DNA from: Limnohabitans sp. B9-3
Lineage (GTDB): Bacteria > Pseudomonadota > Gammaproteobacteria > Burkholderiales > Burkholderiaceae_C
Reading direction: 5' to 3'
Length of the DNA stretch: 64,000 bases
Assembly: GCF_002778325.1 (NCBI RefSeq)
Contig: NZ_NESI01000001.1
Coordinates: 310,001-374,000, forward strand
In this document: positions 9,511 to 17,245 of the stretch, one piece after another
How positions within the stretch are numbered: the first letter of the stretch is position 1
How the letters are laid out: each line of letters starts with the position of its first letter
The notes under the pieces: model-generated
Seen by the model: the letters and a program-made list of their open reading frames with translations, nothing else
Databases searched by the model: none
Told to the model about the DNA's origin: nothing
Program-made: the position numbers and the translations under genes

Positions 9511-10200
9511 ATGACCGAACCTGTGTCGATTCAGCAACTTCCCCTCGACATGCGCCCGCGCGAGAAGCTGCTCAAACACGGCGCCTCCGCCTTGACCGAC
9601 ACCGAACTGCTGGCCTTGTTTTTGCGCACCGGCATCAAAGGCAAAAGTGTGTTCGTGATGTCGCAAGAACTACTGGACCGCTTCAAGGGCTTTGCCGGCC
9701 TGATTCACGCCAGCGCAGCCGAGCTGAAAACCTTCAAAGGCATGGGCGGCGACGCCAAACGCTCGCAATTGGTGGCGGTGCTTGAGATGGCGCGGCGTGC
9801 GTTGACCCAACAATTAACTGAAACCACCGTGATGAATTCACCCAATGCGGTGAAACAATACTTACAACTTGAATTAGCGCAACTCAAACACGAGGTCTTT
9901 GCCGTTTTGTTCCTTGACGCCCACAACCGCCTGTTGTCCTACCAGCCCATGTTTCGCGGCTCGTTGTCGCAAACCATGGTCTACCCGAGAGAAGTCGCCA
10001 AAACGGCGCTCTTGCTCGGGGCCGACGGCGTGGTGTTGGCGCACAACCACCCCGGCGGCACCGTCAAACCCTCACAAGCCGACATGAAGCTCACCCGCAC
10101 CTTGCAAGAATCTTTGGCCTTGATCGATGTGACCGTGCGTGACCACATCATCGTGGCGCAAGGCAAATACCTGTCGATGGCTGAAGAAGGGTTGCTGTGA
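9511..10200 (+). CDS. radC: RadC family JAMM/MPN protein
   Basis: A 229-residue RadC family protein. The N-terminal helix-hairpin-helix region (DMRPREKLLKHGASALTDTE and FKGFAGLIHASAAELKTFKGMG) and the C-terminal MPN domain are complete. The JAMM metal motif is seen as LAHNHPGG followed by PSQAD. The family was named from a radiation phenotype in E. coli, but its molecular role is unsettled. The stop overlaps the GTG start of the next gene (GTGA), so the two are coupled. It is divergent from fkpB with 78 bp between the starts. Confidence 0.95.
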   Translation: MTEPVSIQQLPLDMRPREKLLKHGASALTDTELLALFLRTGIKGKSVFVMSQELLDRFKGFAGLIHASAAELKTFKGMGGDAKRSQLVAVLEMARRALTQQLTETTVMNSPNAVKQYLQLELAQLKHEVFAVLFLDAHNRLLSYQPMFRGSLSQTMVYPREVAKTALLLGADGVVLAHNHPGGTVKPSQADMKLTRTLQESLALIDVTVRDHIIVAQGKYLSMAEEGLL

Positions 10201-10838
10201 AAGTCAAATCGCTGCAAGACCTGGCCGCCATACGCAAGCAGGTGAACGACGCCGCACTGGCCGCTGCAGCCGCCGAAAAAGCCCGTATCGAAGCCACTCA
10301 AAAAGCTGAGGCTGAACGACATATGTTTGTGCGCGCGGTGGGTGCCGTCAAACCCATTCCTGTCAAAGCGCGCGTACTCAACCTCAGCAAACGCCCCGAG
10401 CCCCGCCCCTTGCAACAAGACTTGGACGACCAAGCAGCGTTGCAGGAGAGCATGAGCGACGAATTCGACGTGAGCACCTTGCTAGACGTAGATGACCAAC
10501 TCAGCTTCCGACGCCCCGGCATTGGCACCGACATCACCCGCAAGCTGCGCAAAGGCGAATGGAGCCTACAAGGCCAGCTGGACCTGCACGGCCTGCGCAG
10601 CGACGAAGCACGCGAAGCACTGGGTCAATTTGTGCGCGATGCCAAACGCATGGGCTGGCGGTGTGTGCGCGTGGTGCACGGCAAAGGCTTGGGCTCGCCC
10701 GGCAAAGAGCCGGTCTTAAAGAGCAAAGTGCAACGCTGGTTGGTGCAAAAAAACGAGGTGCTGGCCTTTGTGCAGGCCAAACCATCTGACGGCGGCGCGG
10801 GGGCCTTGGTGGTGTTGCTGGGGCCTAGCAACGTTTGA
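10197..10838 (+). CDS. Smr domain protein
   Basis: A 213-residue protein starting at a GTG that overlaps the radC stop. Residues 10-50 form a charged alpha-helix rich in Ala and Glu. The C-terminal Smr domain (about 125-210) has the LDLHG motif (LQGQLDLHGLRSDEAREAL) and the loop VRVVHGKGLGSPG, both hallmarks of MutS2-type Smr endonuclease domains. Stand-alone members resemble E. coli SmrA/SmrB; SmrB cleaves mRNA at collided ribosomes. Which role applies here is not visible. Confidence 0.9.
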   Translation: MKVKSLQDLAAIRKQVNDAALAAAAAEKARIEATQKAEAERHMFVRAVGAVKPIPVKARVLNLSKRPEPRPLQQDLDDQAALQESMSDEFDVSTLLDVDDQLSFRRPGIGTDITRKLRKGEWSLQGQLDLHGLRSDEAREALGQFVRDAKRMGWRCVRVVHGKGLGSPGKEPVLKSKVQRWLVQKNEVLAFVQAKPSDGGAGALVVLLGPSNV

Positions 10839-10876
10839 AGCGGCAAAAGCTGCTGCTGGGTGCGAGGCGGCGAAGT

Positions 10877-11284
10877 TTAAGCACCGCCCTTGTTTCGCAT
10901 CCAATCCGCCGTTTGGAAAAAACTGGTTTTCAGACGGCTGCGTAATTCTTCAGGCACACCCGTCTCGCCCATGGCTTGGTCCATGCAAGCCAGCCATTGG
11001 TCGCGCTCTTTGATGCCAATCGAAAACGGCATGTGCCGCATGCGTAAGCGCGGGTGGCCGTGCTTTTCGATGTAGTAGTCGGGCCCGCCCAACCAACCAC
11101 ACAAGAACATGAACAAGCGCTCACGGGCGTTGGCTAGTTCAGGGCCATGGGCAGCGCGCAACTCGGTGTAGCCGGGTTCTAAGTCCATCAAGTCGTAAAA
11201 GCGGTCGACCAAGTCGCGTACATGGGCCTCACCCCCCATCCATTCAAACGGGGTGCCAGCGGGTGTTTGTTCTTCAGTTTGCAT
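10877..11284 (-). CDS. group II truncated haemoglobin
   Basis: A 135-residue truncated globin. FEWMGGEAHVRDLVDRFYDL is the A/B-helix start, and HGHPRLRMRHMPFSIGIKER carries the proximal histidine region. QWLACMDQAM and the WxxG-type core (WLGGPDYYIEKHG) are typical of group II (trHbO) members. These haem proteins bind oxygen or NO and are linked to redox or nitrosative protection. It is convergent with the Smr gene, with 38 bp between the stops, and upstream of the permease gene by strand. Confidence 0.92.
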   Translation of the reverse strand: MQTEEQTPAGTPFEWMGGEAHVRDLVDRFYDLMDLEPGYTELRAAHGPELANARERLFMFLCGWLGGPDYYIEKHGHPRLRMRHMPFSIGIKERDQWLACMDQAMGETGVPEELRSRLKTSFFQTADWMRNKGGA

Positions 11285-11327
11285 AGGTCAATTTTCAATC
11301 AAAGGACTGGCTAAAGCGCATGCCGCC

Positions 11328-13931
11328 TCAATGGCTGGCTTGGCGCAAGGTCTGCACCACGGGTCGGCGCAGCACATCACGCAGCCCCCACCAGCCCGCC
11401 GCCAGCGCCAAAGCTGCCCCTGTGGCCGCACCGATCAGCGGCACCCAAGGGCTGGGGTTCCAAGTGAACTCAAACGCAAACTTGGCCAAGCCCCATCCCA
11501 TGGCCATTGCCACGCCACTGGCCAAAAAGCCCGCCAACGCACCCACCCCGGCCAGCTCCGCACGCTGCACCGTCGCCAGCAATTGGTTGGACGCGCCCAA
11601 CGCACGCAGCACAGCATATTCACGCGCACGCTCTTCACGCGTGGCGGTGACAGCCGCGAACAACACGACCAAACCAGCGGCTAAAGTAAATAAGAACAAA
11701 AACTCCACCGCACTGACCACTTGACCCAACACGCTTTGGACTTGGTTCAAGGTGGCGCCCATGTCCACGTTGGTGACGTTGGGGAAACGGGCAACCAGTT
11801 GGTTGTCAAACGTGGGGGTCGACTTGTCCGCGGTCACCGCACGCGGCGGCGCACGAAAAGCGGCGATGTACGTGGTGGGCACATCAAAGCCGCTGTCCGT
11901 GACCAAGCGGCTGACGGGATACATGACAAAGAAGTTGGCGCGCATAGACGTCCAGTCCACACGCCGCACCGAGGTGATGCGCGCTTCGTGCAACACACCG
12001 GCCATGTCAAAACGCAAGGTGTCGCCCAGCTTGACTTTCAAGGTTTTGGCGATCCCTTCTTCGATGCTCAATCCATCGCTTTCTTCGGCTTTCCAAGCAC
12101 CCGCCACAACCGTGTTGTGGTCGGGTTTGTCGACGCTGAACGACACGTTGAACTCACGGTCGACCAAGCGCTGGGCGCGCTCTTCGGTGTAGCTGTTGGG
12201 TGTGACGGTGTTGCCATTGACCGCGACCAAACGGGCGCGAATCATCGGGTACCAATCGGGTTGGCGCACGCCTGCTTCGTTCAGGGTTTGCAAAAACGAG
12301 GTTGCCTGATCAGGCTGAATGTTGATGACAAAACGGTCGGGCGCATTCACTGGCGTCGCATTGCGCCAACTGCTGATCAGGTCGGTGCGCAACAGCACCA
12401 ACAGCGCCAAGGCCAACAAGCCCACCGCGAGCGCACTGACCTGCACCATCGCATACACCGGACGTGCGCTGATTTGTCGCGTGGCCAACATCAGCCAAGG
12501 CGGTGCGCTGCCCTCCACCACGGTGCGACGCAGCACGTACACCGCCAACCAGGCCATGCCTGCAAACAGCAACACAGCCCCCGCAAAGCCGCCCACCACC
12601 ATGAGGCCGAGTTTCAAATCACGGCTCACCGCGATCAGCAACACCGCAAAGCCTGTGAGCCCCAAGGCCCACACACTGAGTGTGGTGGCTTTGAGTTCAC
12701 CCACATCGCGGCGCATCACGCGCAGTGCGGGCACGCTGGCCAGTTGCAAAACGGGTGGCAAACCAAAGGCGAGCAGCAAGGTCAAGCCCGTGCCCAAGCC
12801 GTAGATCACCGGCCACACGCTGGGCGCGGGCAAGGCGGTTTCGACCAAGCCTGCGAGCAAGGCCACGAACACCAAATGCACGGCATAACCCAAAGCCAAA
12901 CCCAACACACTGGCAAAGGTGCCCACCCACACAAACTCGGCGGTGTAGGACAGGGCAATGTGACGCTGGCTCAAGCCCAACACGCGCAACATGGCGCAGT
13001 CGTCCAAATGGCGAGCCGCAAATGCGCGTGCCGCCAAGGCCACCGCCACGGCGCTGAGCAAGGCCGCCAGTAATGCGACCAGGTTCAAGAACTTGCCCGC
13101 ACGATCCAAGGTTTGGCGCATTTCGGGGCGACCTGCTTCGAGCGACTCCACACGCACACCGCGCACGTCGGGCTTTTTGCTCTCGGCTTCCGCCCAAGCT
13201 AAAAAGGTTTTGGCAGCAGCGTCGGGTCCCACCACGGCGAAGCGCCACGTCACACGACTGGCGGGTTGTATCAGCCCTGTGGCGTCGAGGTCGGCCGTGT
13301 TAATCATCACGCGGGGCGCAAAGTTCATGAAGCCTGCGCCACGGTCGGGCTCGGTCACTAGCACGTGGCTGATGCGCAAACGTACGTTACCCAAGACCAG
13401 CGCATCGCCCACGTCCAGACCCAAGGCTTCTAAGCCGCCCGCGTCTACCCAAGCTTGGCCATGGTCGGGCACTTGCTTGGTTTTACGGGCCGCCAGAGCC
13501 CCCTCAGGCGTCAAAGAGGCTTGGGCTTGCGTCAGACCATCTGCCACACGCAGCTCGCCGCGCAGGGGATAGCCGGCCTCCACCGCTTTGAGCGCTACTA
13601 ATTTACTGATGCTTTCACCACCCAAGGCGGGTACACCACGCGCCATGGTGGGAAAGCTCAGGGTGTTCACGCCTTGCAAGCCGTCTGTATTGGCACGCTG
13701 CATGATGTGCGCGGGTGTGGCTTGGTCACTCACCACCACCACATCGCCGCCCAATAGTTGGCGCGCATCACGTTGCAAGCCGCCGTTCAAACGGTCGGCC
13801 AAAAAGCTGACAGAACTCAGTGCTGCCACACCCAAAGCCACAGCCACTACCAGCAAGCGCAGCTCACCGGCACGCGCATCGCGCCATAGCGTGCGCCAGG
13901 CTTGGGTCCACCAAGTCACACCCGTGCTCAT
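11328..13931 (-). CDS. FtsX-like ABC transporter permease (YbbP type)
   Basis: An 867-residue integral membrane protein. An N-terminal membrane segment (LLVVAVALGVAALSSVSFLA) is followed by a large periplasmic domain (about 45-260), then FtsX-type blocks of membrane helices with a second large periplasmic part (about 490-730). The final four-helix block includes FLFLFTLAAGLVVLFAAVTA and REEYAVLRALGAS-like sequence, a signature of MacB/FtsX/YbbP permeases. Relatives pair with an ATPase such as YbbA, but none lies beside it here. Its ATG overlaps the fdhD stop by 4 bp, so it is translated after fdhD. The start at 13931 suits the first membrane helix. Confidence 0.88.
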   Translation of the reverse strand: MSTGVTWWTQAWRTLWRDARAGELRLLVVAVALGVAALSSVSFLADRLNGGLQRDARQLLGGDVVVVSDQATPAHIMQRANTDGLQGVNTLSFPTMARGVPALGGESISKLVALKAVEAGYPLRGELRVADGLTQAQASLTPEGALAARKTKQVPDHGQAWVDAGGLEALGLDVGDALVLGNVRLRISHVLVTEPDRGAGFMNFAPRVMINTADLDATGLIQPASRVTWRFAVVGPDAAAKTFLAWAEAESKKPDVRGVRVESLEAGRPEMRQTLDRAGKFLNLVALLAALLSAVAVALAARAFAARHLDDCAMLRVLGLSQRHIALSYTAEFVWVGTFASVLGLALGYAVHLVFVALLAGLVETALPAPSVWPVIYGLGTGLTLLLAFGLPPVLQLASVPALRVMRRDVGELKATTLSVWALGLTGFAVLLIAVSRDLKLGLMVVGGFAGAVLLFAGMAWLAVYVLRRTVVEGSAPPWLMLATRQISARPVYAMVQVSALAVGLLALALLVLLRTDLISSWRNATPVNAPDRFVINIQPDQATSFLQTLNEAGVRQPDWYPMIRARLVAVNGNTVTPNSYTEERAQRLVDREFNVSFSVDKPDHNTVVAGAWKAEESDGLSIEEGIAKTLKVKLGDTLRFDMAGVLHEARITSVRRVDWTSMRANFFVMYPVSRLVTDSGFDVPTTYIAAFRAPPRAVTADKSTPTFDNQLVARFPNVTNVDMGATLNQVQSVLGQVVSAVEFLFLFTLAAGLVVLFAAVTATREERAREYAVLRALGASNQLLATVQRAELAGVGALAGFLASGVAMAMGWGLAKFAFEFTWNPSPWVPLIGAATGAALALAAGWWGLRDVLRRPVVQTLRQASH

Positions 13932-14809
13932 GCGACCACCTTGCGCACGCCGCCCTGCGCTAACTCGGGCTGCAGTTGCAAGCGCTCCAAGGCGGTGTAG
14001 CCCAAAAAGTGTTTGTTGGTGGCACGGCCAATGGTGCACAGCTTCAGACGGGTTGCCACGTCGTAGCCCATTTGCGTGATGCCGCTGCGCGACACCACCA
14101 CTGCCACGCCCATTTGGGCGGACTTCATCACCATCTCGCTGGTCAAGCGGCCGGTGGTGTAAAAAATCGAATCGGCATCGGCAGCCACGCTGTGCATCCA
14201 CATCCAACCTGCGATGGTGTCGATGGCGTTGTGACGGCCCACGTCTTCTACAAAAATTTGCATCTGCTCACCGCTGAACAGGGCGCAACCATGCACCGAA
14301 CCGGCGGACTTGTAGGTGCTCTCTTGCACCCGAATCGCGTTGAGCAAGCCGTACAAACGTGCTTGACTGATGCGCGCATCGGGCAAGACCAAGGTGTCAA
14401 TTTCGCCCATCAAGTCACCAAACACGCTGCCTTGCCCACAGCCTGTAGTAACCACGCGCTTTTCGGTGCGCGCCGCAATGTCGGCAATGCCGTGATGCGT
14501 TTTGACAGCTGCTACGCCTGCGCCGTCTTCACCTGCATCCCAATCGACCGTGATGGATTCGACCTCCCTCACATCACCCACCAAACGCTGGTTGCGCAAA
14601 TAGCCCAACACCAGCAGCTCAGGGTGTGCGCCCAAGGTCATGAGCGTGACGATTTCGCGTTTGTCGACATACACCGTCAGCGCACGCTCGGCGGGGATGG
14701 ACACTTGCTCGTGCACGCCATGTTCATTCACCACCTCAATGTGGCGGGTGAGTTCGGCTTGGGCTTGGGTGAGACGAGGCAGCACGAGGGTGGAGGAATC
14801 TAAAGACAT
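13928..14809 (-). CDS. fdhD: FdhD sulfurtransferase for formate dehydrogenase
   Basis: A 293-residue FdhD, which passes sulfur from the cysteine desulfurase IscS to the bis-MGD cofactor of formate dehydrogenase. The body is clear: ERALTVYVDKREIVTLMTLG, FVEDVGRHNAIDTIAG and TTGRLTSEMVMKSAQMG. The E. coli protein uses a CxxC loop; here the loop reads TTGCGQGSVF, keeping the first cysteine (Cys124) but with glycine at the second position. It follows the fdh structural genes after a terminator-like hairpin, and overlaps the next gene by 4 bp. Confidence 0.95.
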   Translation of the reverse strand: MSLDSSTLVLPRLTQAQAELTRHIEVVNEHGVHEQVSIPAERALTVYVDKREIVTLMTLGAHPELLVLGYLRNQRLVGDVREVESITVDWDAGEDGAGVAAVKTHHGIADIAARTEKRVVTTGCGQGSVFGDLMGEIDTLVLPDARISQARLYGLLNAIRVQESTYKSAGSVHGCALFSGEQMQIFVEDVGRHNAIDTIAGWMWMHSVAADADSIFYTTGRLTSEMVMKSAQMGVAVVVSRSGITQMGYDVATRLKLCTIGRATNKHFLGYTALERLQLQPELAQGGVRKVVA

Positions 14810-14828
14810 AGGCTGACTAGGCTACAAC

Positions 14829-14858
14829 AAAAAGGGCCGACACCTCTCGGTGCGGCCC
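14829..14858 (-). terminator. terminator between fdh structural operon and fdhD
   Basis: A GC-rich stem (GGGCCGACACC with GGTGCGGCCC, 14834-14858, 4-nt loop) is followed on the minus strand by five T (14833-14829) and TGTTG. It sits between the 108-residue gene and fdhD and should end or reduce transcription from the fdh operon before fdhD. Confidence 0.8.
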
Positions 14859-14881
14859 AATCCACAGCGAGGCTGTGAGGA

Positions 14882-15208
14882 TTACGATTTTTTGGCTGGT
14901 GCAGCAGGAGCAGATGCTGCAGCCGCTGGTGCGACGACCTCAGGCGGTGTGTAGACAAACTTGCCTGGGTCTGTACAAGGGGGCGTAGCCGCAGGCTTAC
15001 CCGCTTGGGCTTTGTTGGTCTTTTGCACATGCGCGGCCACTTTATCTTGTGACTTGCACAGCAAATAGGCGTCTGTTTTACCCGTGTGCGCTGTCTTGGC
15101 AGCTGCCTCGGCAGCTTTGGCCTTGGCTTCGTCGCTAGGGGCAGGCAATTTGGCAAACGCGGTGGCGCTGGCCACGGCCAACGTCAAGACTAAGAGAGTT
15201 TTGTTCAT
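14882..15208 (-). CDS. exported Ala/Pro-rich protein of the fdh operon
   Basis: A 108-residue protein with a clear signal peptide (MNKTLLVLTLAVASATAFA, cleavage near Ala19). The mature part is rich in Ala, Lys and Pro and holds two cysteines (LLCKSQDK and TPPCTDPG), which could form a disulfide. It ends with low-complexity Ala-Pro repeats. AGGA lies eight bases before the ATG at 15208. It is the last gene after the FDH gamma subunit (25-bp gap) and before the terminator, so it probably serves the periplasmic side of the enzyme. I do not recognise a named family. Confidence 0.75.
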   Translation of the reverse strand: MNKTLLVLTLAVASATAFAKLPAPSDEAKAKAAEAAAKTAHTGKTDAYLLCKSQDKVAAHVQKTNKAQAGKPAATPPCTDPGKFVYTPPEVVAPAAAASAPAAPAKKS

Positions 15209-15233
15209 ATCAGTTCCTGTATCGAGGCGGTGT

Positions 15234-16373
15234 TCAAGCGCGGACTGCAGGGCCCGTGACGGGCTCCGAGCGGTGCGCGGGAATCTTGCCGGCTTGGATG
15301 TCGTCGTACCAGAGTTCGTGGTGCTCTTTGGCCCACGTCTCATCGACGTAGCCTGTGCGCATGGCTTTGTAAGCGCCTTCCATGCCGATGGAACCCATGT
15401 AGATGTGCGCCATGAACATGGCCATCATCAGCAAGGTCGCCACGGCGTGCACCATGTGTGCGATTTGCATGGTGCCGCGTTCGTAAATCAAGCCGGGCAC
15501 GATCTTGTCGAGCACAAAGCCCGACGCCACCACCACCAAGCCCAAGCCAAACACGCCGCCCCAGAAGACCACTTTTTCACCCGCATTAAAACGGTGCGAA
15601 GGTACTTCTTTGCCACCGAGCATGCCGCCCGCTTTGATGATCCACACCCAGTCTTCTTTGCTGGGCCAGTTGTCTTTAAGGAAGGTGAAAAACACCACCG
15701 TCAACGACACCGCAAACAAAGGACCGGCGAAGTTGTGCGCGTTCTTCAGCAAGTAGGTGATCCAACCAAACAGCGTGTCACCGATGATGGGTTGCAAGAA
15801 AAACTTACCAAACGCCATGGTGGCGCCAGAGATGGCCAAGATCACAAAGGCAATGGCGTTGGTCCAGTGTGCCGAACGTTCGAACGGTGTGAACCGCTCG
15901 ATTTCTTTGCCCGTGGGTGCACCATGCAACTTCATCATGCCCTTGCGCCAGTAGAAAATGGCGATGGCACCAAACACGATCACCAACAAGGAACCACCGT
16001 AAGGAATGATCCAGTTGTTGCGCACTTGTCGCCACGCTTCGCCAGCCGTTGTCAGGCGCGAGCCTGGGTACTGCACAAAGGGTTGAATCAGCACGCCCGC
16101 TTCAGGCGCTTCTGATTTAGGCAGACTGCTGTAACCCTCGGCCCCAGCACCCACCGCACGCCACATGGGCGCGTTGTTACCAGGCTGCACCTTGCCGCGC
16201 TCTGCATTGTTTTGCTGCGCGTAGCCGGGCGCATCACTGGCGTCTGGTTTGACGTCTTGGATGTTGACGCTCTGAATGGACGAATCCACCGCAGGCGTTT
16301 TGTCTTGTGCGGCAGCCGACAGTGCGAACACCGTCAGAACTGTGCACAACACCGATTGAAAAGAGCGGTACAT
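15234..16373 (-). CDS. fdhC: formate dehydrogenase gamma subunit (cytochrome b556)
   Basis: A 379-residue membrane subunit that carries electrons from the formate dehydrogenase iron-sulfur chain to quinone. An N-terminal signal-like segment and a soluble region (to about residue 125) precede a membrane helix (YGGSLLVIVFGAIAIFYW). Then comes the di-haem cytochrome b core: FTPFERSAHWTNAIAFVILA with a haem histidine, LKNAHNFAGPLFAVSL with another, and IAHMVHAVATLLMMAMFMAH. The extension is longer than in E. coli FdoI (about 211 residues) but usual for this type. The ATG at 16373 is chosen because a signal peptide follows. Confidence 0.93.
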   Translation of the reverse strand: MYRSFQSVLCTVLTVFALSAAAQDKTPAVDSSIQSVNIQDVKPDASDAPGYAQQNNAERGKVQPGNNAPMWRAVGAGAEGYSSLPKSEAPEAGVLIQPFVQYPGSRLTTAGEAWRQVRNNWIIPYGGSLLVIVFGAIAIFYWRKGMMKLHGAPTGKEIERFTPFERSAHWTNAIAFVILAISGATMAFGKFFLQPIIGDTLFGWITYLLKNAHNFAGPLFAVSLTVVFFTFLKDNWPSKEDWVWIIKAGGMLGGKEVPSHRFNAGEKVVFWGGVFGLGLVVVASGFVLDKIVPGLIYERGTMQIAHMVHAVATLLMMAMFMAHIYMGSIGMEGAYKAMRTGYVDETWAKEHHELWYDDIQAGKIPAHRSEPVTGPAVRA

Positions 16374-16384
16374 GGTGTGCCCCT

Positions 16385-16606
16385 TTATTTCGGTGCGCGA
16401 CTGTGGTCGTCTTGGCCGTATTGGCCGCGAGCGCGCAGGTGCTGCTCCCAGCTGGTTTTGTCGCCTGCAGTCCAACCTGGCTCTACAAAGTGGTTTTTAG
16501 CACCGCTGTAAGCCGTGGCATCGTTTTTGGTGCCAAGCATTTGGGCTTTCTCACCGCACGCGGTGAGCGCGGCCACGCTCAAGATGATGAGGGACATGTG
16601 TTTCAT
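16385..16606 (-). CDS. small lipoprotein of the fdh operon
   Basis: A 73-residue protein with a lipobox (LSVAALTACG, lipidated Cys17). The mature part is polar with three tryptophan/histidine-rich patches (AKNHFVEPGW, KTSWEQHLRARGQYGQDDHS). Its ATG overlaps the fdhB stop by 4 bp and its stop lies 11 bp before the gamma-subunit start, so it is embedded inside the structural operon. It probably anchors or assists the periplasmic enzyme. I know of no assigned function. Confidence 0.75.
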   Translation of the reverse strand: MKHMSLIILSVAALTACGEKAQMLGTKNDATAYSGAKNHFVEPGWTAGDKTSWEQHLRARGQYGQDDHSRAPK

Positions 16607-17235
16607 GATTTTTTCACCCCTTCAACTTTCGCAGGCGCTTGGCCGGCTTGCTTCGAGCCATAAGCAGTGCCCCAACCCCACACTTCAGCGCCCTTGTTGC
16701 GCTTGAGCACGCGGTGGCGGAAGATATCGGCCACCATGTCGCCGTCGCCGGCGAGCAAGGCTTTGGTCGAGCACATTTCGGCGCACGCTGGCAGCTTGCC
16801 TTCGGCCAAACGGTTGCGACCGTATTTCTCAAACTCAGCTTCGCTGCCATTGGCTTCTGGACCACCGGCGCAGAAGGTGCACTTGTCCATCTTGCCGCGC
16901 ACACCAAAGGTGCCTTGGCTTGGGAATTGAGGTGCGCCGAACGGGCAAGCGTAAGAGCAGTAACCGCAGCCAATACAAATGTCTTTGTCGTGCAAGACCA
17001 CACCTTCGTCGGTCTTGTAGAAGCAGTTCACGGGGCAAACGGCCATACAAGGCGCGTCAGAACAATGCATACACGCGACCGAGATGGATTTCTCGCCGGG
17101 TACGCCGTCGTTCAGAGTGACCACACGGCGGCGGTTCACGCCCCAAGGTACTTCGTGTTCATTTTTACAAGCGGTGACGCAACCGTTGCACTCGATGCAA
17201 CGCTCTGCGTCACAAATAAATTTCATGCGTGCCAT
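16603..17235 (-). CDS. fdhB: formate dehydrogenase beta subunit (4Fe-4S)
   Basis: A 210-residue ferredoxin-like subunit that carries electrons from the catalytic subunit to the membrane cytochrome. Four cysteine clusters are visible: CDAERCIECNGCVTAC, CMHCSDAPCMAVCP, CIGCGYCSYACP and the variant CTFCAGGPEANG with a later CAEMCSTKALLAGD. This is the four-cluster arrangement of DMSO reductase family beta subunits. No Tat signal is present, so it is probably exported with the alpha subunit. It starts 10 bp after fdhA and overlaps the small lipoprotein gene by 4 bp. Confidence 0.95.
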   Translation of the reverse strand: MARMKFICDAERCIECNGCVTACKNEHEVPWGVNRRRVVTLNDGVPGEKSISVACMHCSDAPCMAVCPVNCFYKTDEGVVLHDKDICIGCGYCSYACPFGAPQFPSQGTFGVRGKMDKCTFCAGGPEANGSEAEFEKYGRNRLAEGKLPACAEMCSTKALLAGDGDMVADIFRHRVLKRNKGAEVWGWGTAYGSKQAGQAPAKVEGVKKS

Positions 17236-17245
17236 TTAATTCTCC

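Noticed and set aside
11721-13073. Open frame of 450 codons opposite the FtsX-type permease
   Set aside because: Composition (many His, Gln, Arg) reflects the complement of a membrane protein; the permease on the other strand has full family features.
15084-16115. Open frame of 343 codons opposite fdhC and the small exported protein
   Set aside because: It crosses two genes with signal peptides and membrane helices and has no own start signal or motif.
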